In this document: positions 11,383-22,665 of the stretch, piece after piece
Layout of the letters: each line of letters starts with the position of its first letter
Position numbering within the stretch: position 1 is the first letter of the stretch
Assembly (NCBI GenBank): GCA_965644295.1
Contig: CBFFRP010000291.1
Location: 165,602-229,601 of the forward strand
Direction of reading: 5' to 3'
DNA from: Paraphysomonas bandaiensis
Taxonomy: Eukaryota > Chrysophyceae
DNA: 64,000 nt
Program-made: the position numbers and the translations under genes
The notes under the pieces: generated by a model
What the model was told of the DNA's origin: nothing
The model's database searches: none
Seen by the model: only the letters and a program-made list of their open reading frames with translations

Positions 11383-11533
11383 CGTATCGGCAGTCAGCAT
11401 CTAATTTTTCGGAAATAAATTGAATTAAATATACTCTTTATTAATGCAATACAACTACGGCTTTAATACAGGTAATTGTTGTCTCAATAATAGAGGCATA
11501 TATGAACAAAAATATACAAATGATGCCGACACG
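11383..11533 (+). repeat. MITE family M, copy 2
   Basis: 151 bp from CGTATCGGCAGTCAGCATC to GATGCCGACACG. The terminal inverted repeat (CGTATCGGCA against TGCCGACACG) has one mismatch. The body is the same as in the other five copies. Its right end abuts an ATGT microsatellite with no gap. Confidence 0.85.
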
Positions 11534-11607
11534 ATGTATGTATGTATGTATGTATGTATGTATGTATGTATGTATGTATGTATGTATGTATGCATGTATG
11601 TATGTAC
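11534..11607. repeat. (ATGT)n microsatellite
   Basis: About 18 units of ATGT, with one GCAT interruption near 11592. It starts exactly at the right end of MITE copy 2. The following 50 bp contain further degenerate GTAG/GTAT units. Confidence 0.95.
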
Positions 11608-11911
11608 AGTAGGTAGTATGTAGGTGTACGTGTGTATGTATGTAGGTAGGTACACATTCTCTGAATTTGATTTTTTGAATTTGGCTCTTTTTCTTCTGGG
11701 TGTATATGTATGGTATGGTATGGTATGGTGTATATGGTGCCTGGTATTCTGCTGTGTATCATCTCTATACGACATGTACAGAGTGTAGTAGTCTCTCTAG
11801 TGTCTATATGCACATAGCTACAGTCTCCATACCATACATATATATAGAACCCTTCCATCTATCGATAACATCACATACATCCCCCTATCACCCCCCTCCC
11901 ATCCTCTTGTG

Positions 11912-14589
11912 ATGACAGATAAACTCTCCTTTCAACACATTGGCCTGACAGGCTACACTGTCGGAGCATTACACCTCGAATCCAGTGGCATGCAATGGAC
12001 TGATCGTTCGAACACAATCACTAAATCATTTGATGGTACATCTATTACACAAGCATTATGGACTGTATACGGAACAAAAGGACACTTAAGACTATATTTA
12101 AATGATGGAAACTTTGCGATCTTTGATGGATTCAGTAAAGAAGACAGAAACAATCTCAGCTCTGCTATGAATGAATACTATAAGATACAATTACAAGAAT
12201 CAGATGTATGTATATTCATATCTATAGTGATATATGTGTAATAATATATATATAGCCTGCTTGTGATGGAGGAAATTTTGGAGATATTGATTTGGATGGT
12301 AATAGAATGACTTTCAAGTCCGCCAAGACAGGAAAACAAGTGTTTGAGCTTGGTCTACATAATGTCTCCCAGTGTGTCCTCCCTAGAAATAACAAAGATG
12401 AAGTGGAAATTCAATTCCATGAATCCGGTACAGTGGATAAGGAAGAAGATATGCTCGTACATGTTCGACTTCGTTTTCCTACAATTGAAAATGTTGGCAC
12501 TGAGTCTGGAGATGATGAAGATTCTACTCCGGCGGAGCAGTTCCAGAAGAAAATAATGGAGCGTGGAATGGTCAAATCCATCACTGGTAACGTTATCGCG
12601 GAGTTTACCTCAGAGCAAGGCACGTTTGTTACACCGAGAGGAAAATACACAGTTCAGATGTACTCGACATTTATGCGCATGCATGGCGCCAAGTACGACC
12701 ACAAAATTCTATATAAAGACATTGAGAGACTCTTTTTACTTAAACGGCCGGATGCTGTTAGCGCGGCGGTGGTAATTGCCCTCACTAAGCCGATCCGTCA
12801 GGGTAATCAGAAGTACCCCCATTTGGTTTTACAAACTCACCGCATGGAGTATACACTGAGTATTAACTTATCAGAAGAGGAGATTCAAGAAAAGTACGAT
12901 GGTCAGCTCTCTCCAGAAATGACACTTCCTATGTGCAATATATTTGCTAAGGTTTTTAAAGTATTATCACAGAGCAAGGTAAGTACAGCAAGGGTATATT
13001 TCTCACGTTTCAGTCGTTTTAGCATTTATGTTCTGTCTAGTTACTAACTTATGTCCGATGAATGAATGCAGGTGTTCATATCCAAAGACTACAAAAGTGC
13101 GAGAGATGATGAGTGTGTTAAATGCTCCCACAAGGCTAACGATGGTCTCCTTTATCCCCTGACAAAGCTCATGATCTTTATTAACAAGCCTACGGCGCTT
13201 ATCCAGTATTCGGACATAGAGTACTGCGAATTCCAGCGTTATATACCTAATGCACACTCCGGTAAGGCATCGTCATCGGCCTCATTGCTATTTGTTAAGA
13301 TATGTGATGTAACTATGTGTGTTTTGCCTGCACAGCAACGAAAAACTTCGACTTATTTGTAAAGCTCAAGCCCACCGCTACTGTATATGGCGATATAAAG
13401 GAATACACATTCAGTGGTATTGAGAGGCCGGAGTATGCCCAACTCAACGCATTCTTAAGCAGCAGGAAACTTGACATCCGCTCTGATGACAACGGGGCTG
13501 GAGATATGTCTCTGTTGGAGCAGTTGGGCGGGATGGAGGAGGAGAGTGAAGAAGACGATGACTATGAGAGTGAGGAGTCGTCCGATAGTGGGAGTGAGAG
13601 TGACGAAGATGATGCGGTTATTGTTGAAGAAGAAGGGATACCCTTGAAGAAGAAAAATAGAGATAAGGTATTTTCATAAAAATTAGATGTAATACACCAT
13701 TGACAAAAGTTGCTTCGATAATATGTCTACACTTTTTTATGCTCTTAGTGATATATCGTGCAGAGAGGTCGGAGTGAAAAGACGTCTAAGCGCAAGTCTG
13801 AATCCAGTGGGGTAGATACCGCATCGCCTGCACCTGAAGGACGTAAAAAGGCTCGCAAAGACCCGAATCTTCCAAAGGGCGCAAGATCCGCCTATACATA
13901 TTTCCTAGAAGAGGTATTTAGTTATTACATTAGCATGAACTCATGTCCCTGGCATATAATTGGACTCTATTCACGCTAACACGTCATGGTGCAGCTAAAT
14001 CCGACCCTCAAGGCCGAAAATCCTGATGCCAGTTTCGGAGATATTTCTAAGCTTGCTGGGGAAAAATGGAAGGCGATGTCTGCGGAGGAGAAGGAGAAAT
14101 ATGAAGCTTTAGCGAGCTCTGACAAAGACCGATATGCTCAGGAGATGGCAGAGTATACCCCTGCTGATGGTTACGGTGATGATGGGAAGGCGCTGGGATC
14201 TACAGGTGGTAGCAAAGTCACTAAGAGGAAACGTGAAAAAGACAAGAATGCACCGAAAGGTACGGCTATGATTTAATGGATCTGGCATAAAAAATCATGC
14301 AGGTGCTTCGTCGGCATATATCATCTTCTCGACGAAGAACCGTCAGGCTATTAAGGATGAGAACCCGGAAATGACGAACACTGATATCGTAAAGGAGACA
14401 GGTGCTCGTTGGAGAGCTATGACTGCTGAGGAAAAGGCTCCTTATGAAGAGTTGAGTCAAGCAGACAGATCAAGGTACGAGAGTGAGATGGAAGCCTATA
14501 AACAGAAAAAAAGTGAAGCCGCGGACTCTGACGCTGAAGGGGGAGATGATGACGACGAGCCTATGGACGAGAGTGACGCGGAGGACTAG
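11912..14589 (+). CDS. SSRP1: FACT histone chaperone subunit SSRP1 with two HMG boxes
   Basis: Seven exons with matching phases: 11912-12205, 12256-12978, 13072-13261, 13336-13667, 13764-13913, 13995-14259, 14303-14589 (746 residues). FACT loosens nucleosomes for transcription and replication, with SPT16 as partner. In order: a PH-like N-terminal POB3/SSRP1 domain, the SSRP1 middle domain (tandem PH; motifs FVTPRGKYTV and FLLKRPD), an acidic Glu/Asp/Ser tract (~residues 425-470), a basic linker, HMG box 1 (starts PNLPKGARSAYTYF), HMG box 2 (starts NAPKGASSAYIIF) and an acidic tail. Animal and plant SSRP1 usually have one HMG box and yeast Pob3 has none, so two is unusual. A GTG codon directly precedes the ATG in frame; ATG 11912 is taken as the start. 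Confidence 0.95.
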
Positions 14590-14825
14590 AAAAAATTAGG
14601 GTAGTTAGGTTATATTGCAACGTCTCTGCCCGTGTGACATTCGTTATAAGATAATTTATCGTAGTGTTGAAACGTTATTCAAAATTTTGGTGTTGAATCA
14701 AACAATTGATCTTACATTCTACTTCCACATGAATATGTCATAAAGAGCCCCCTACCAGTAATTAAACACTGAAACATAACGCGGAATTAAACACACTCTT
14801 TAAATACTAGCTATGCCTACTGATA

Positions 14826-14945
14826 TTGATTAGTGAATGTCTTATTATTAGCTATATGTATTTAAGAGTCAGAACTAATTTAGCATTGCAATGTAACTAA
14901 CTAGTGCTTAACTCTGACATTATTATTACGTTTCTAGTTTCTATA
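14826..14945 (+). repeat. Dispersed repeat L, forward relic
   Basis: Shares, in order, AGTGAATGTC, TTATTAG, AAGAGTCAGAACTAAT, ACTAGTGCTTAACTCTGA and following bases with 52385-52500. The spacing differs by small indels. The orientation is the same as that of the leader relic ~190 bp downstream. Confidence 0.55.
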
Positions 14946-15134
14946 GCCCTTACTCCCTACTTTTGGCTTACCCTTTATTCCGAATTCCGATAATTCTTCT
15001 TTTGTTAAGTGTGTACTCTTATAATTGCGGTTATGACAACGATTTCCATGCTGTATCAGGCAACATAACTGCAATACATGTATATATTCATATATTCCAC
15101 TGAGTCAAGGAGTAGGCGCATAGCTGCCTTTAAG

Positions 15135-15298
15135 TTTATTAAGAAACAGAAATAGTTTGATCTTTAAGATATGTTTAGTAACGAGAGGTTCACAAAACGA
15201 GATTGTGTTGTTTGTCACAATTCGTGCAGACGATATCAATTAACCTATCTAGGCTAACGACAAAGTCTCTGAGATCTAGTTAAGAATGAGTTAACTAA
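15135..15298 (+). repeat. Relic of the copia element leader
   Basis: Matches the DNA just upstream of the gag start at 61232-61404. Shared blocks are GAAATAGTTTG, AAGATATGTTTAGTA, CACAAAACGAG, TTGTGTTGTTT, CACAATT and CTATCTAG. The copia copy carries an extra ~20 bp in the middle. The relic stops where the gag start codon would lie (GAATGAGTT against AAATGAGCATT). Confidence 0.7.
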
Positions 15299-15454
15299 CT
15301 TGATAAGAACTCGCTGTGTCCCTGATTGATACACTATTTAATCTTAATCATATAAGTAAGCAGAAAAGCAAATAATAATAAAAAACTATTCATAGACTCA
15401 ACATTTCTCGCAGTAGCAGAATAGTTTCAACTTAAAAAACTGCACGTACGTATA

Positions 15455-18400
15455 TTAACCTATTTTCTCAAGGATGTCCTTCAGAAGACCCTCAATTTTT
15501 TCGTTAGACTCTTCAAGGCGCAGAAGCTTTGCTTCAAGACTACTGTCCTGAACAAAAGCATCGTTTACCTCGTCGTCATACATGCGGTAAAAAATACGGT
15601 CTTCACAAAACTTTTCTTCGTCAGTCATCTCGCCTAGATTTTCAATAATTAGTGAAGTCTGCTCCAACCGCCACTGTGCAAGACCTTTTTCTTTTACACT
15701 TCCTGAAAAATAAGTATGAGATGAATGTACATAGTAACAGCGTAGTACATGAAACCACGACGATCAAATGTACACCTTACCATAGCTGTCACCCATAAGA
15801 GCAATCAAAAGATTTAGCAGTAGAATTGAAACAATCAGCATATACACTGCCGATAAAAACAGTCCATAGCTTTTCATGGAATATGACAGACCATCAAAAG
15901 CTTCTGGATCGAACCCACCCAGCATGAAGGAGAAAGAATTTATCAGTGAGCCATCAATTGAAGCGAAAGCTAAATCATCATCAACAGTAGAAATCAACCA
16001 AAAAGCTTGTGAAAATCCCAGCAATACAACAAAAACGACAAACATGAGAGCCTGCATGTCGTGTGCAATTCGTAGAATCATTGACACTGCAAAAGAAGCG
16101 ACAATTACACATATCACACAAATATGAAGACTTCATACCTAGTGGCCCAGTCGCTTCAAACGCTCGCAAATAATACAGTGTTTGAAACCACCTAGACACC
16201 AATATTATACAAGAAAATCTCACGTACTCTTCATCATTATACTTACATGCATATAGAATTTATACTGAGAAGAACTCGTGAGATTTGATTATCATCCCAA
16301 TAAACAAGCCTTACGATGTTTCCACATAATCCCGATATTATAATAGTCATTTCAATTTGATTCCAAACTTCTGAAAAATAACCCCCAGAGAGGTCTGTGA
16401 GCGTATTAAATTCGTTAAGCTCAGATTTCGCAATATAAACAGTGAGCAATAGTTGTAGTGCGATCAAACACAATGACACAGGCCAGTACGACGTATCTTT
16501 TAAATCACTGAAAGTATATACTGATATGGCACCGATTACCACGTATATGTAGTACACAGCCATCTCATAAATATGAACGGTTCTTCCAAACTTTCGCCAG
16601 GCATAGCTGAGAGCCATTTGTCCGACATCTGAGTCAAATATAGCAACGTTATCCAATTCATCACATACATCCGACATCGCTTGTAGCATAGATGTATGCG
16701 CCAAATGGGGCAAAGGCAAGTATTTATACACAACATCACGATGCTTGCAATGGGAATTGTTAGTATTTTTGTCCACAACTTTAGAGCTGTACATCTTCAG
16801 CCCGATCTCTTTGCTATCTTTCTCATACAAGAAGAAATCTCCATCTTTAATGGATTTTCTACGAGATGTTGGTTGAAGTTTGATACTACAAATGAGCCTA
16901 GAAAACTCCGCCGGGTATTCTCTTGATAACAGCAGCAGGTCTTCTCTCTGCAATTCAGCATTTTCATCATATAGAAGATCATCATCCCCAGAAGGTGTGG
17001 ATGTTAAGAAATGTATCCAACATGATACAATAGCGGAAACGGCGTGAGACTCATTTGCCGCAATAGCCATTGCCAGTAAGCTAGCCTCCACGCCGACTTC
17101 CTTACATGGCTTACTACTATTCGATTTCACGAGACCAATGCGGGTTTGAGGCAAAAATTCTAAGACGAATTCTATTTTGACTCGTTCAATGGCAAGTTTG
17201 AAAAGATATGAGTAATGAACAAAAAACGCTTCTGCACCGACTTCATTAACTAATTGAGACACTCTTGGCCAAGAGCTATCATATTCTCTAAGTGCCTCAG
17301 CCATGACATGACTATTCTTTTGTTCACTGTCGAATTCAAACGCTTGTCTCACAAAATCTTTGTTTGGTAGGGTACCAAGGAAGTCAAACGAAATGCGTAC
17401 AGTAGAGTCGGCTGAAGAACTCGCCACGGCAGGGTCGCCGTCGCATGGACAGAATATAGCGACCGATGTGACTTCGGCGGTATGTCCTTCAATTGTCTTG
17501 ATATGCTTAAATGTCTTGAGGGAATAAACTCTAATCGTCATGTCCTAGACGTGTTCATTAAATAGTTTTAAGCTTGCACATAATATACAGCAATGTACTA
17601 ATACCTCTAGTCAACGATATTCAAAATAATAAATATATAAGTAATAGACATGACGCATCGCTTACCCACGAACTGCTTACAAGTACTGGATACTGTCCCT
17701 CAATATCACGCATAGCAATCGACTGAATTTCATCTGTGTGTCCATACAGAGTGTGTTTAAGTGTATAAGGTTCCTCTAGTGACCAAATACGTATAACACC
17801 ATTGATATCTCCAGCAGCGACAATCGGACCATTGGGAAGGTTGAGAGTAGCCAAAGAGGTAAGGGGTGCATCACTATCATCCAAGTCGGCTAAAATATTT
17901 CCATCGCAAGACCACAATAAAATATTAGTATCAACTCCAGCACTTAGAAGAATGGGCTCGGTAGAAATATTACAATTTAGAGGAAGTTGATGTTTCTTTC
18001 CTGACCGACTGGAGGATGGGACACTTCCCCCAAGTTTTTTAGTGCGAGGTTTCGGTATATGAATATATGCGCACACGGCTGTAACATCAAAAGTGTGCGA
18101 ATCCAATACATGTTGACATTTACCAGTTTTCAAGCACCACATTCTCATGGTATTGTCTTCGCTTCCGGTCAAGAAAAATGGATCAACAGCTCTAATTTTA
18201 ACACCGTCAATAACCTGCTCGGAGACGCCATTGAACGAAAATATGTTTGTAATAGGGCCATCATGTCCTGTTATATCCGGCCCAATTTTATTTCCTTCCC
18301 ATAATTCATACATACGAATAATATTATCTCTTCCAGCACAAATAACAATATCTTGTGAAATGTCAATAACGTCTGTACCGTCTTCAGAAATAGGAGGTTG

Positions 18401-19885
18401 GAAAATATCAGAGGTGTATATAGCCACAGCACGCAATCGCTGGCTCGACACCTTTTTTGACCATACTTCTTCACTTCCACGTAGTTTCTGGGATATTTCA
18501 TACATCCGAAGCGTACCATCCTCAGATACTGTAACTACTGCTACGCACTCAGCATCACAGTACACTGCCATATCGTTGACACGGTTCCTTGATTCTTCTA
18601 CAACCGAATTTTGTGCAGTAGAACTTAAGCCTTCTTTCGTTCGAGATTCGTCCGTAATCTTCAACGCTGGTTTCAACTCAAGAAGACTCATTTCTTCAGC
18701 AAACAACCATGTTCTCAGAGTAGTATCTTTGCTTCCCGAAACAAGGATAATATCACCCTTATTTTCCGGAGATTCTAAACAAGTTACAGCGAGAGCTTCC
18801 TCCGTATGACCTTTAAACACCCTCAGCAGCTCTCCCGTTTCCAATGACCAAACTCTTATATTGCCGTTTGCACACGAGCTTACCACAATGGCATTCTCAT
18901 CGTCTGAGGAGCATAGTGCTATGTCTGTGATAGTCTCCTGATGGCCTTTGAGTGAACGAACTAAGTCGCCCGACTTATAGGACCAAATGCGAATTACAAA
19001 GTCTCGACAAATTGTTAAAATATACGTGGTAGAGTTACTTTTGCTATGATGCACAGCAATGTGCTTGATACGTGAGGGGTTGTTTTGAATTTCTTTTACA
19101 GGTACGGAGTTTCCAGATTGGTCTGGAGGTGCTAATTTCCACACTCGTATCACGCGGTCCTTTCCCCCACTAAACAACAGTGGGCCGTTTTCGGGGCATA
19201 TAAATACATCCAAGCATAAAACCCATGTTATAATAGCAGGATTCATGATAACATACATGTGCTCTCCTTTACTCATAGACCAAACGCGTATGGTTGCGTC
19301 TGTACTAGCGCTCACTATCACAGGGCTCTCACTCGACATTTCCACTATTTTCACTGCAGTTATTCGATTCGTGTGATATCCTGTTAACTCGAACAGATGT
19401 TTCCTAGGGGATGCATCTGATTCTGAGGTGGAGGAGGGAAGAGACCACACCCGTATCGACTCATCCCAACTACCCGTTACAGCCATTGGGCCCGTAGACG
19501 CAGAGTAGTATGAATCTAACGTAACTACTCGTTGTGTATGTCCTTTAAGCGTTGCTATACGTGTCCCATGTTTTAATGACCATATAAGCACTTGTTTATC
19601 TTCTCCACCACTCAATACAAGTGTATCTAATGCCTCTGGTAATGATAGAGTGGTGACTGAAAGTATCGCACTCTGATGACCTTTATACGTTATTCTAGGC
19701 GCTTTAATCGACTCCACTCCTTCAGATACACGAAACGCACTTATACGCTTACGACCACTTCGACTTGAGGTGTCTGCATTGCCATTAGAGTCTAATGAAT
19801 CCTCTCTATGAAATTGTGGTGGGTTGATACTAGGCAGTTGTTTAGGATATAACTTAGTACCACTTTCCGCGTGTACTTTTGCCAT
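15455..19885 (-). CDS. WD40-repeat / TRP-polycystin-type channel fusion
   Basis: Five exons with agreeing phases: 17666-19885, 16247-17544, 16139-16191, 15781-16086, 15455-15702 (1374 residues). Residues ~60-790 hold at least twelve WD40 repeats (for example GHTQRVVTLD...WDESIRVWSL). One repeat is split by the first intron and rejoins perfectly (SSSW then DMTIRVYSL). Residues ~800-1040 are helical. The C-terminal third is a six-helix cation channel: membrane segments near 1065-1085, 1095-1115 and 1130-1150; the TRP/PKD hallmark WFQTLYYLRAFEATGPL (~1175-1191); the S5 helix; a pore region FSFMLGGFDPEAFDG; S6 ending LLIALMGDSYG; and a TRP-box-like tail with W-x-LEQ. Probably a gated Ca2+/cation channel with a large cytosolic scaffold. 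Divergent from the 7TM gene. Confidence 0.9.
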
Positions 19886-20356
19886 AGTGATATATACGAC
19901 AATGCTAATGAAGTCGAAGTGTGAAGTTACTATGAAGTTAAATCAAAGTCGAAGTGTGAAGTTAGTGTATCCAATAAGCCGACTGGCTGTTACAAATATC
20001 TTTTATATAGTAGTATACGGATAGTGTATTCTACTGAACTATAATAATCCTACAGGTGTACGATGGTCATATATCACGTACGATACACTGTAGTCATAAA
20101 AAGGGATGAGATACATAGCTATGAGCTGTGTGGGATGTTCCATACATTATACGCATCAATCTACACACTAGTTTACAGCAATATCAATACAAATACGACC
20201 TTTCAACCCTCTCATGTTGTAAAGGACACTGCTATGGCATATTTGAAGTGATTACAATGGGGTAGATATCCATTGTCATACAGTATACAAGATCACTAGT
20301 AGCATGAGGTTGTTATTAAGGATATCTGGTCCAAATATTCATCTTTCGCTTGTATC
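19886..20356. promoter_or_regulatory. 471-bp divergent intergenic region
   Basis: Lies between the channel and 7TM gene starts. A ~20-bp direct repeat (AAGTCGAAGTGTGAAGTTA, near 19913 and 19947) sits close to the channel gene's start. No other motif was recognised. Confidence 0.4.
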
Positions 20357-21424
20357 ATGAGTGAGTGGTCAGATTCTGTAGTGGCAATGTTTGCCGTGTC
20401 AGTAGTGATCCTGGTGGCAGAAGTATACATTCTTCTATTCAGAATAGCATATACTCATGTTAAGGTGGCATCAGGGCGACGTATAAGGTTTATGGAGTAT
20501 ATTGGTATGTCGAGCATTGTTACATCGGTGCTATACACCATTATAGCTCTATGTCTGGTTATATTGACTCAGAAACCTGATAAAGTGGCATGTGAAGTAT
20601 CCATCTTTCTATGTATATTTTTGTACGCCTCCAGCAAAATTCAGATATACCTATTCCTGGTAGAAAAGTCGCATCTAGTTCAAAATAATAGAGTGCGAAG
20701 ATCAGATTCGAACTTATACAAGTTGAATGTAATGCTCTTACTTCCATACATTGGGGTACTGGTCCTCATGGTTATTTATCGGATTAATAAAGTAGATAGT
20801 CAAGGTCACTGCGTAATAGGCCTCTATGAAGAAAGTTCAATTCCATTACTCATCTATGATACAGTGTTCAGTGTCTACATGTTGACTCTCTTCTTATATC
20901 CTTTACTTGCTGTACCAAGCCTAAAGTCGAGCTCCACGGGCAAATATGCAAAGAAAAATTTAGTTGGAGCTACTATATCAACTGTCAGTTCATTCGTTAA
21001 CATTTTTACTATATATGCATCCCACGGATCACTTCGGGGCCACGAATGCTTGTTTTACTGCTTGTGTGATGTGTTTGTGAATGTCGTGGTTCTGAACTGG
21101 CTTCTGGGGGGAATGGATGGATGCTGTAGACGCAATGAGGATGTTCAATGCATTAGCCCTACTTCTATGCCGGACGTACCAGCCAGAGAGGAGTCCTCGG
21201 TTTTCCCTGATCGCTTCACCCAACCTCCCTCGAGTAATCCAACTACTACAAGCTCAGGTCGCCAATTTTTTCCGCCCGGGACTCCAGTGGAAGGAGATCG
21301 TGCAGAGTCGATCCTATCTGTGTTCCAGAAGATACTGTTTCGCCGAACACAATCATCTGTCACCCCATTGCCTACGAATGAAGATAAAACTGTAACAAAA
21401 CGGCAAATTGAGTTTGTAGTGTAA
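20357..21424 (+). CDS. Seven-transmembrane, GPCR-like protein
   Basis: Single-exon, 355-residue protein. Seven hydrophobic segments lie near residues 8-30, 47-69, 76-98, 124-143, 161-186, 200-222 and 230-250. The N-terminus is short and the cytosolic tail is ~100 residues, rich in Ser, Thr and Pro. The segment LFLVEKSHLV after TM3, the loop motif GHCVIGL before TM5, and FLYPLLAVPSL after TM5 resemble an uncharacterised 7TM family common in zoosporic fungi and heterokonts (family impression; needs a profile search). A receptor role is inferred from topology. It has no introns, unlike its neighbours. Confidence 0.7.
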   Translation: MSEWSDSVVAMFAVSVVILVAEVYILLFRIAYTHVKVASGRRIRFMEYIGMSSIVTSVLYTIIALCLVILTQKPDKVACEVSIFLCIFLYASSKIQIYLFLVEKSHLVQNNRVRRSDSNLYKLNVMLLLPYIGVLVLMVIYRINKVDSQGHCVIGLYEESSIPLLIYDTVFSVYMLTLFLYPLLAVPSLKSSSTGKYAKKNLVGATISTVSSFVNIFTIYASHGSLRGHECLFYCLCDVFVNVVVLNWLLGGMDGCCRRNEDVQCISPTSMPDVPAREESSVFPDRFTQPPSSNPTTTSSGRQFFPPGTPVEGDRAESILSVFQKILFRRTQSSVTPLPTNEDKTVTKRQIEFVV

Positions 21425-21838
21425 CGAAACGTATAGTTTCGATATTGTGTGTATGGTGTTACTTGATGCTTTAAATCGAGTAAAATTTGTCTAAAAATAA
21501 GATAGGAATGTAGGATTGCATATATTACATTGTTTTAAATGTTTGTCCTGGGAAATGCTTACTTTTGTGCAGTTGGATTTCTCTGAAAATAAAAGATAAT
21601 AATACGCTGAACCTGAAGTGACTTTTTAACATTATACAGTCAACCCGGCCACACCAACACTGAATGAGTAGTTTTAATAAAGGAAAGGTTGACATTATTA
21701 AACTGGCCCTGTGAAGTTAAGCTGTACCAAAGTTTCCAAGGCAAGAGGGCTGCTTGTCATTTACAGCATGTTTAAGCATTTCAACCACTTAGTACTTAGT
21801 AGTGGTTAAAATATTACAAAGTCATATTATTACAAAAG

Positions 21839-21925
21839 TCAATTGATTGTCAATTATTGAAATCGGGACATCAAATCATAATTGCAATTGTATTTGATGC
21901 TTCAATTAAGTTGAAATACTTCCAA
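21839..21925 (+). repeat. Dispersed repeat R, copy 1
   Basis: Core GACATCAAATCATAATTGCA, flanked by GTCAATTATTGAAATCGG and TATTTGATG. The reverse complement recurs at 24875-24990, and part of it recurs at 52243-52290. Confidence 0.7.
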
Positions 21926-22059
21926 TGTATTTCGGTTTGATTGTTGATGGGTAGACGTACAGCAATTTTTAAAATATATTTTCTCGACAAGGATGACAAA
22001 GGTGATGACAGTGAGAGTCTAGCTCAGAATGACTGCTGGTAGCAACATTAGACTTATCG

Positions 22060-22475
22060 TAGCAGGCTGCCCCATTCTGAGCGCGTACTTAGGTAGAGCC
22101 TGGTGGGGGCCGGGTGGGTACCTAACTAATACTTGATTTAAGTCCCATACGTTATTTGCTAGCTACCTACTGAACCCAACTAGCTACATCATTATCACAC
22201 GGTATTCAGCGCTGAATATGCAGTGAGACCCCGAGTGGGGAACTGCTGAACTGAGCAATGTGTACATAGATAGAAGTGCGCGGTCGCAACACTCAGCAGC
22301 ACCCACTAGAGGGCCGCACGCAGTAATTAGTTACGCTGTCAATATGGGGCACCCCCCATCCCCTTTAAATCTACGCATACCATACACACAAAAACAAGCA
22401 ACGCATAGTATATGCTGTATTAGGTATTATATAGTGGGGAAAACACAATTCACTTATGCTTTCTACCTTTATGGA
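22060..22475 (+). repeat. Dispersed repeat H, forward copy
   Basis: Pairs with the inverted copy at 3990-4340 (blocks listed there). It is slightly longer and is the more GC-rich of the two. It ends shortly before a hAT-transposase-like fragment. Confidence 0.7.
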
Positions 22476-22584
22476 CACGAAGCCCATTCAAATTCTTTGC
22501 GACAAACCCGCATATTGTACACACAAGTCTCATCTTCTCCTCTACTCGCTTCTTTCGCTCTTCTAGGCAACAGAAGCGACGTCT

Positions 22585-22665
22585 AAATCAGCAAACTCGT
22601 TCCCGCAGGATGAAGCACTTGCCACAACCAATAGTGTTGAAAGGTTGTTCAGTTGTACATGCAAG
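22585..22665 (+). pseudogene. hAT-family transposase C-terminal fragment
   Basis: One frame reads SANSFPQDEALATTNSVERL, followed by FSC. This resembles the conserved C-terminal dimerisation motif of hAT transposases (P-x2-A-x2-ER-x-FS). The frame is too short to be a gene and no upstream transposase domain was found. It sits ~110 bp after repeat H, so repeats H and R may belong to the same dead element. Confidence 0.5.

Larger units (their letters stand above)
11345..11911. promoter_or_regulatory. Divergent intergenic region with MITE and microsatellite
   Basis: This 567-bp gap lies between the starts of the metalloprotease and SSRP1. It is largely filled by MITE copy 2 (11383-11533) and an ATGT array. 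The remaining ~300 bp next to SSRP1 has TATGGTATGG repeats. Frames on the minus strand here are by-products of the tetranucleotide array. Confidence 0.5.
14590..15454. other. Intergenic with retroelement relics
   Basis: Gap between two convergent genes. It contains a forward repeat L relic (14826-14945) and a copia-leader relic (15135-15298), with AT-rich sequence between and around them. No coding exon was seen. Confidence 0.5.

Noticed and set aside
22260-22586. 108-codon plus-strand frame
   Set aside because: Lies mostly within dispersed repeat H. The matching copy at 4 kb does not keep it open, and no domain is present.
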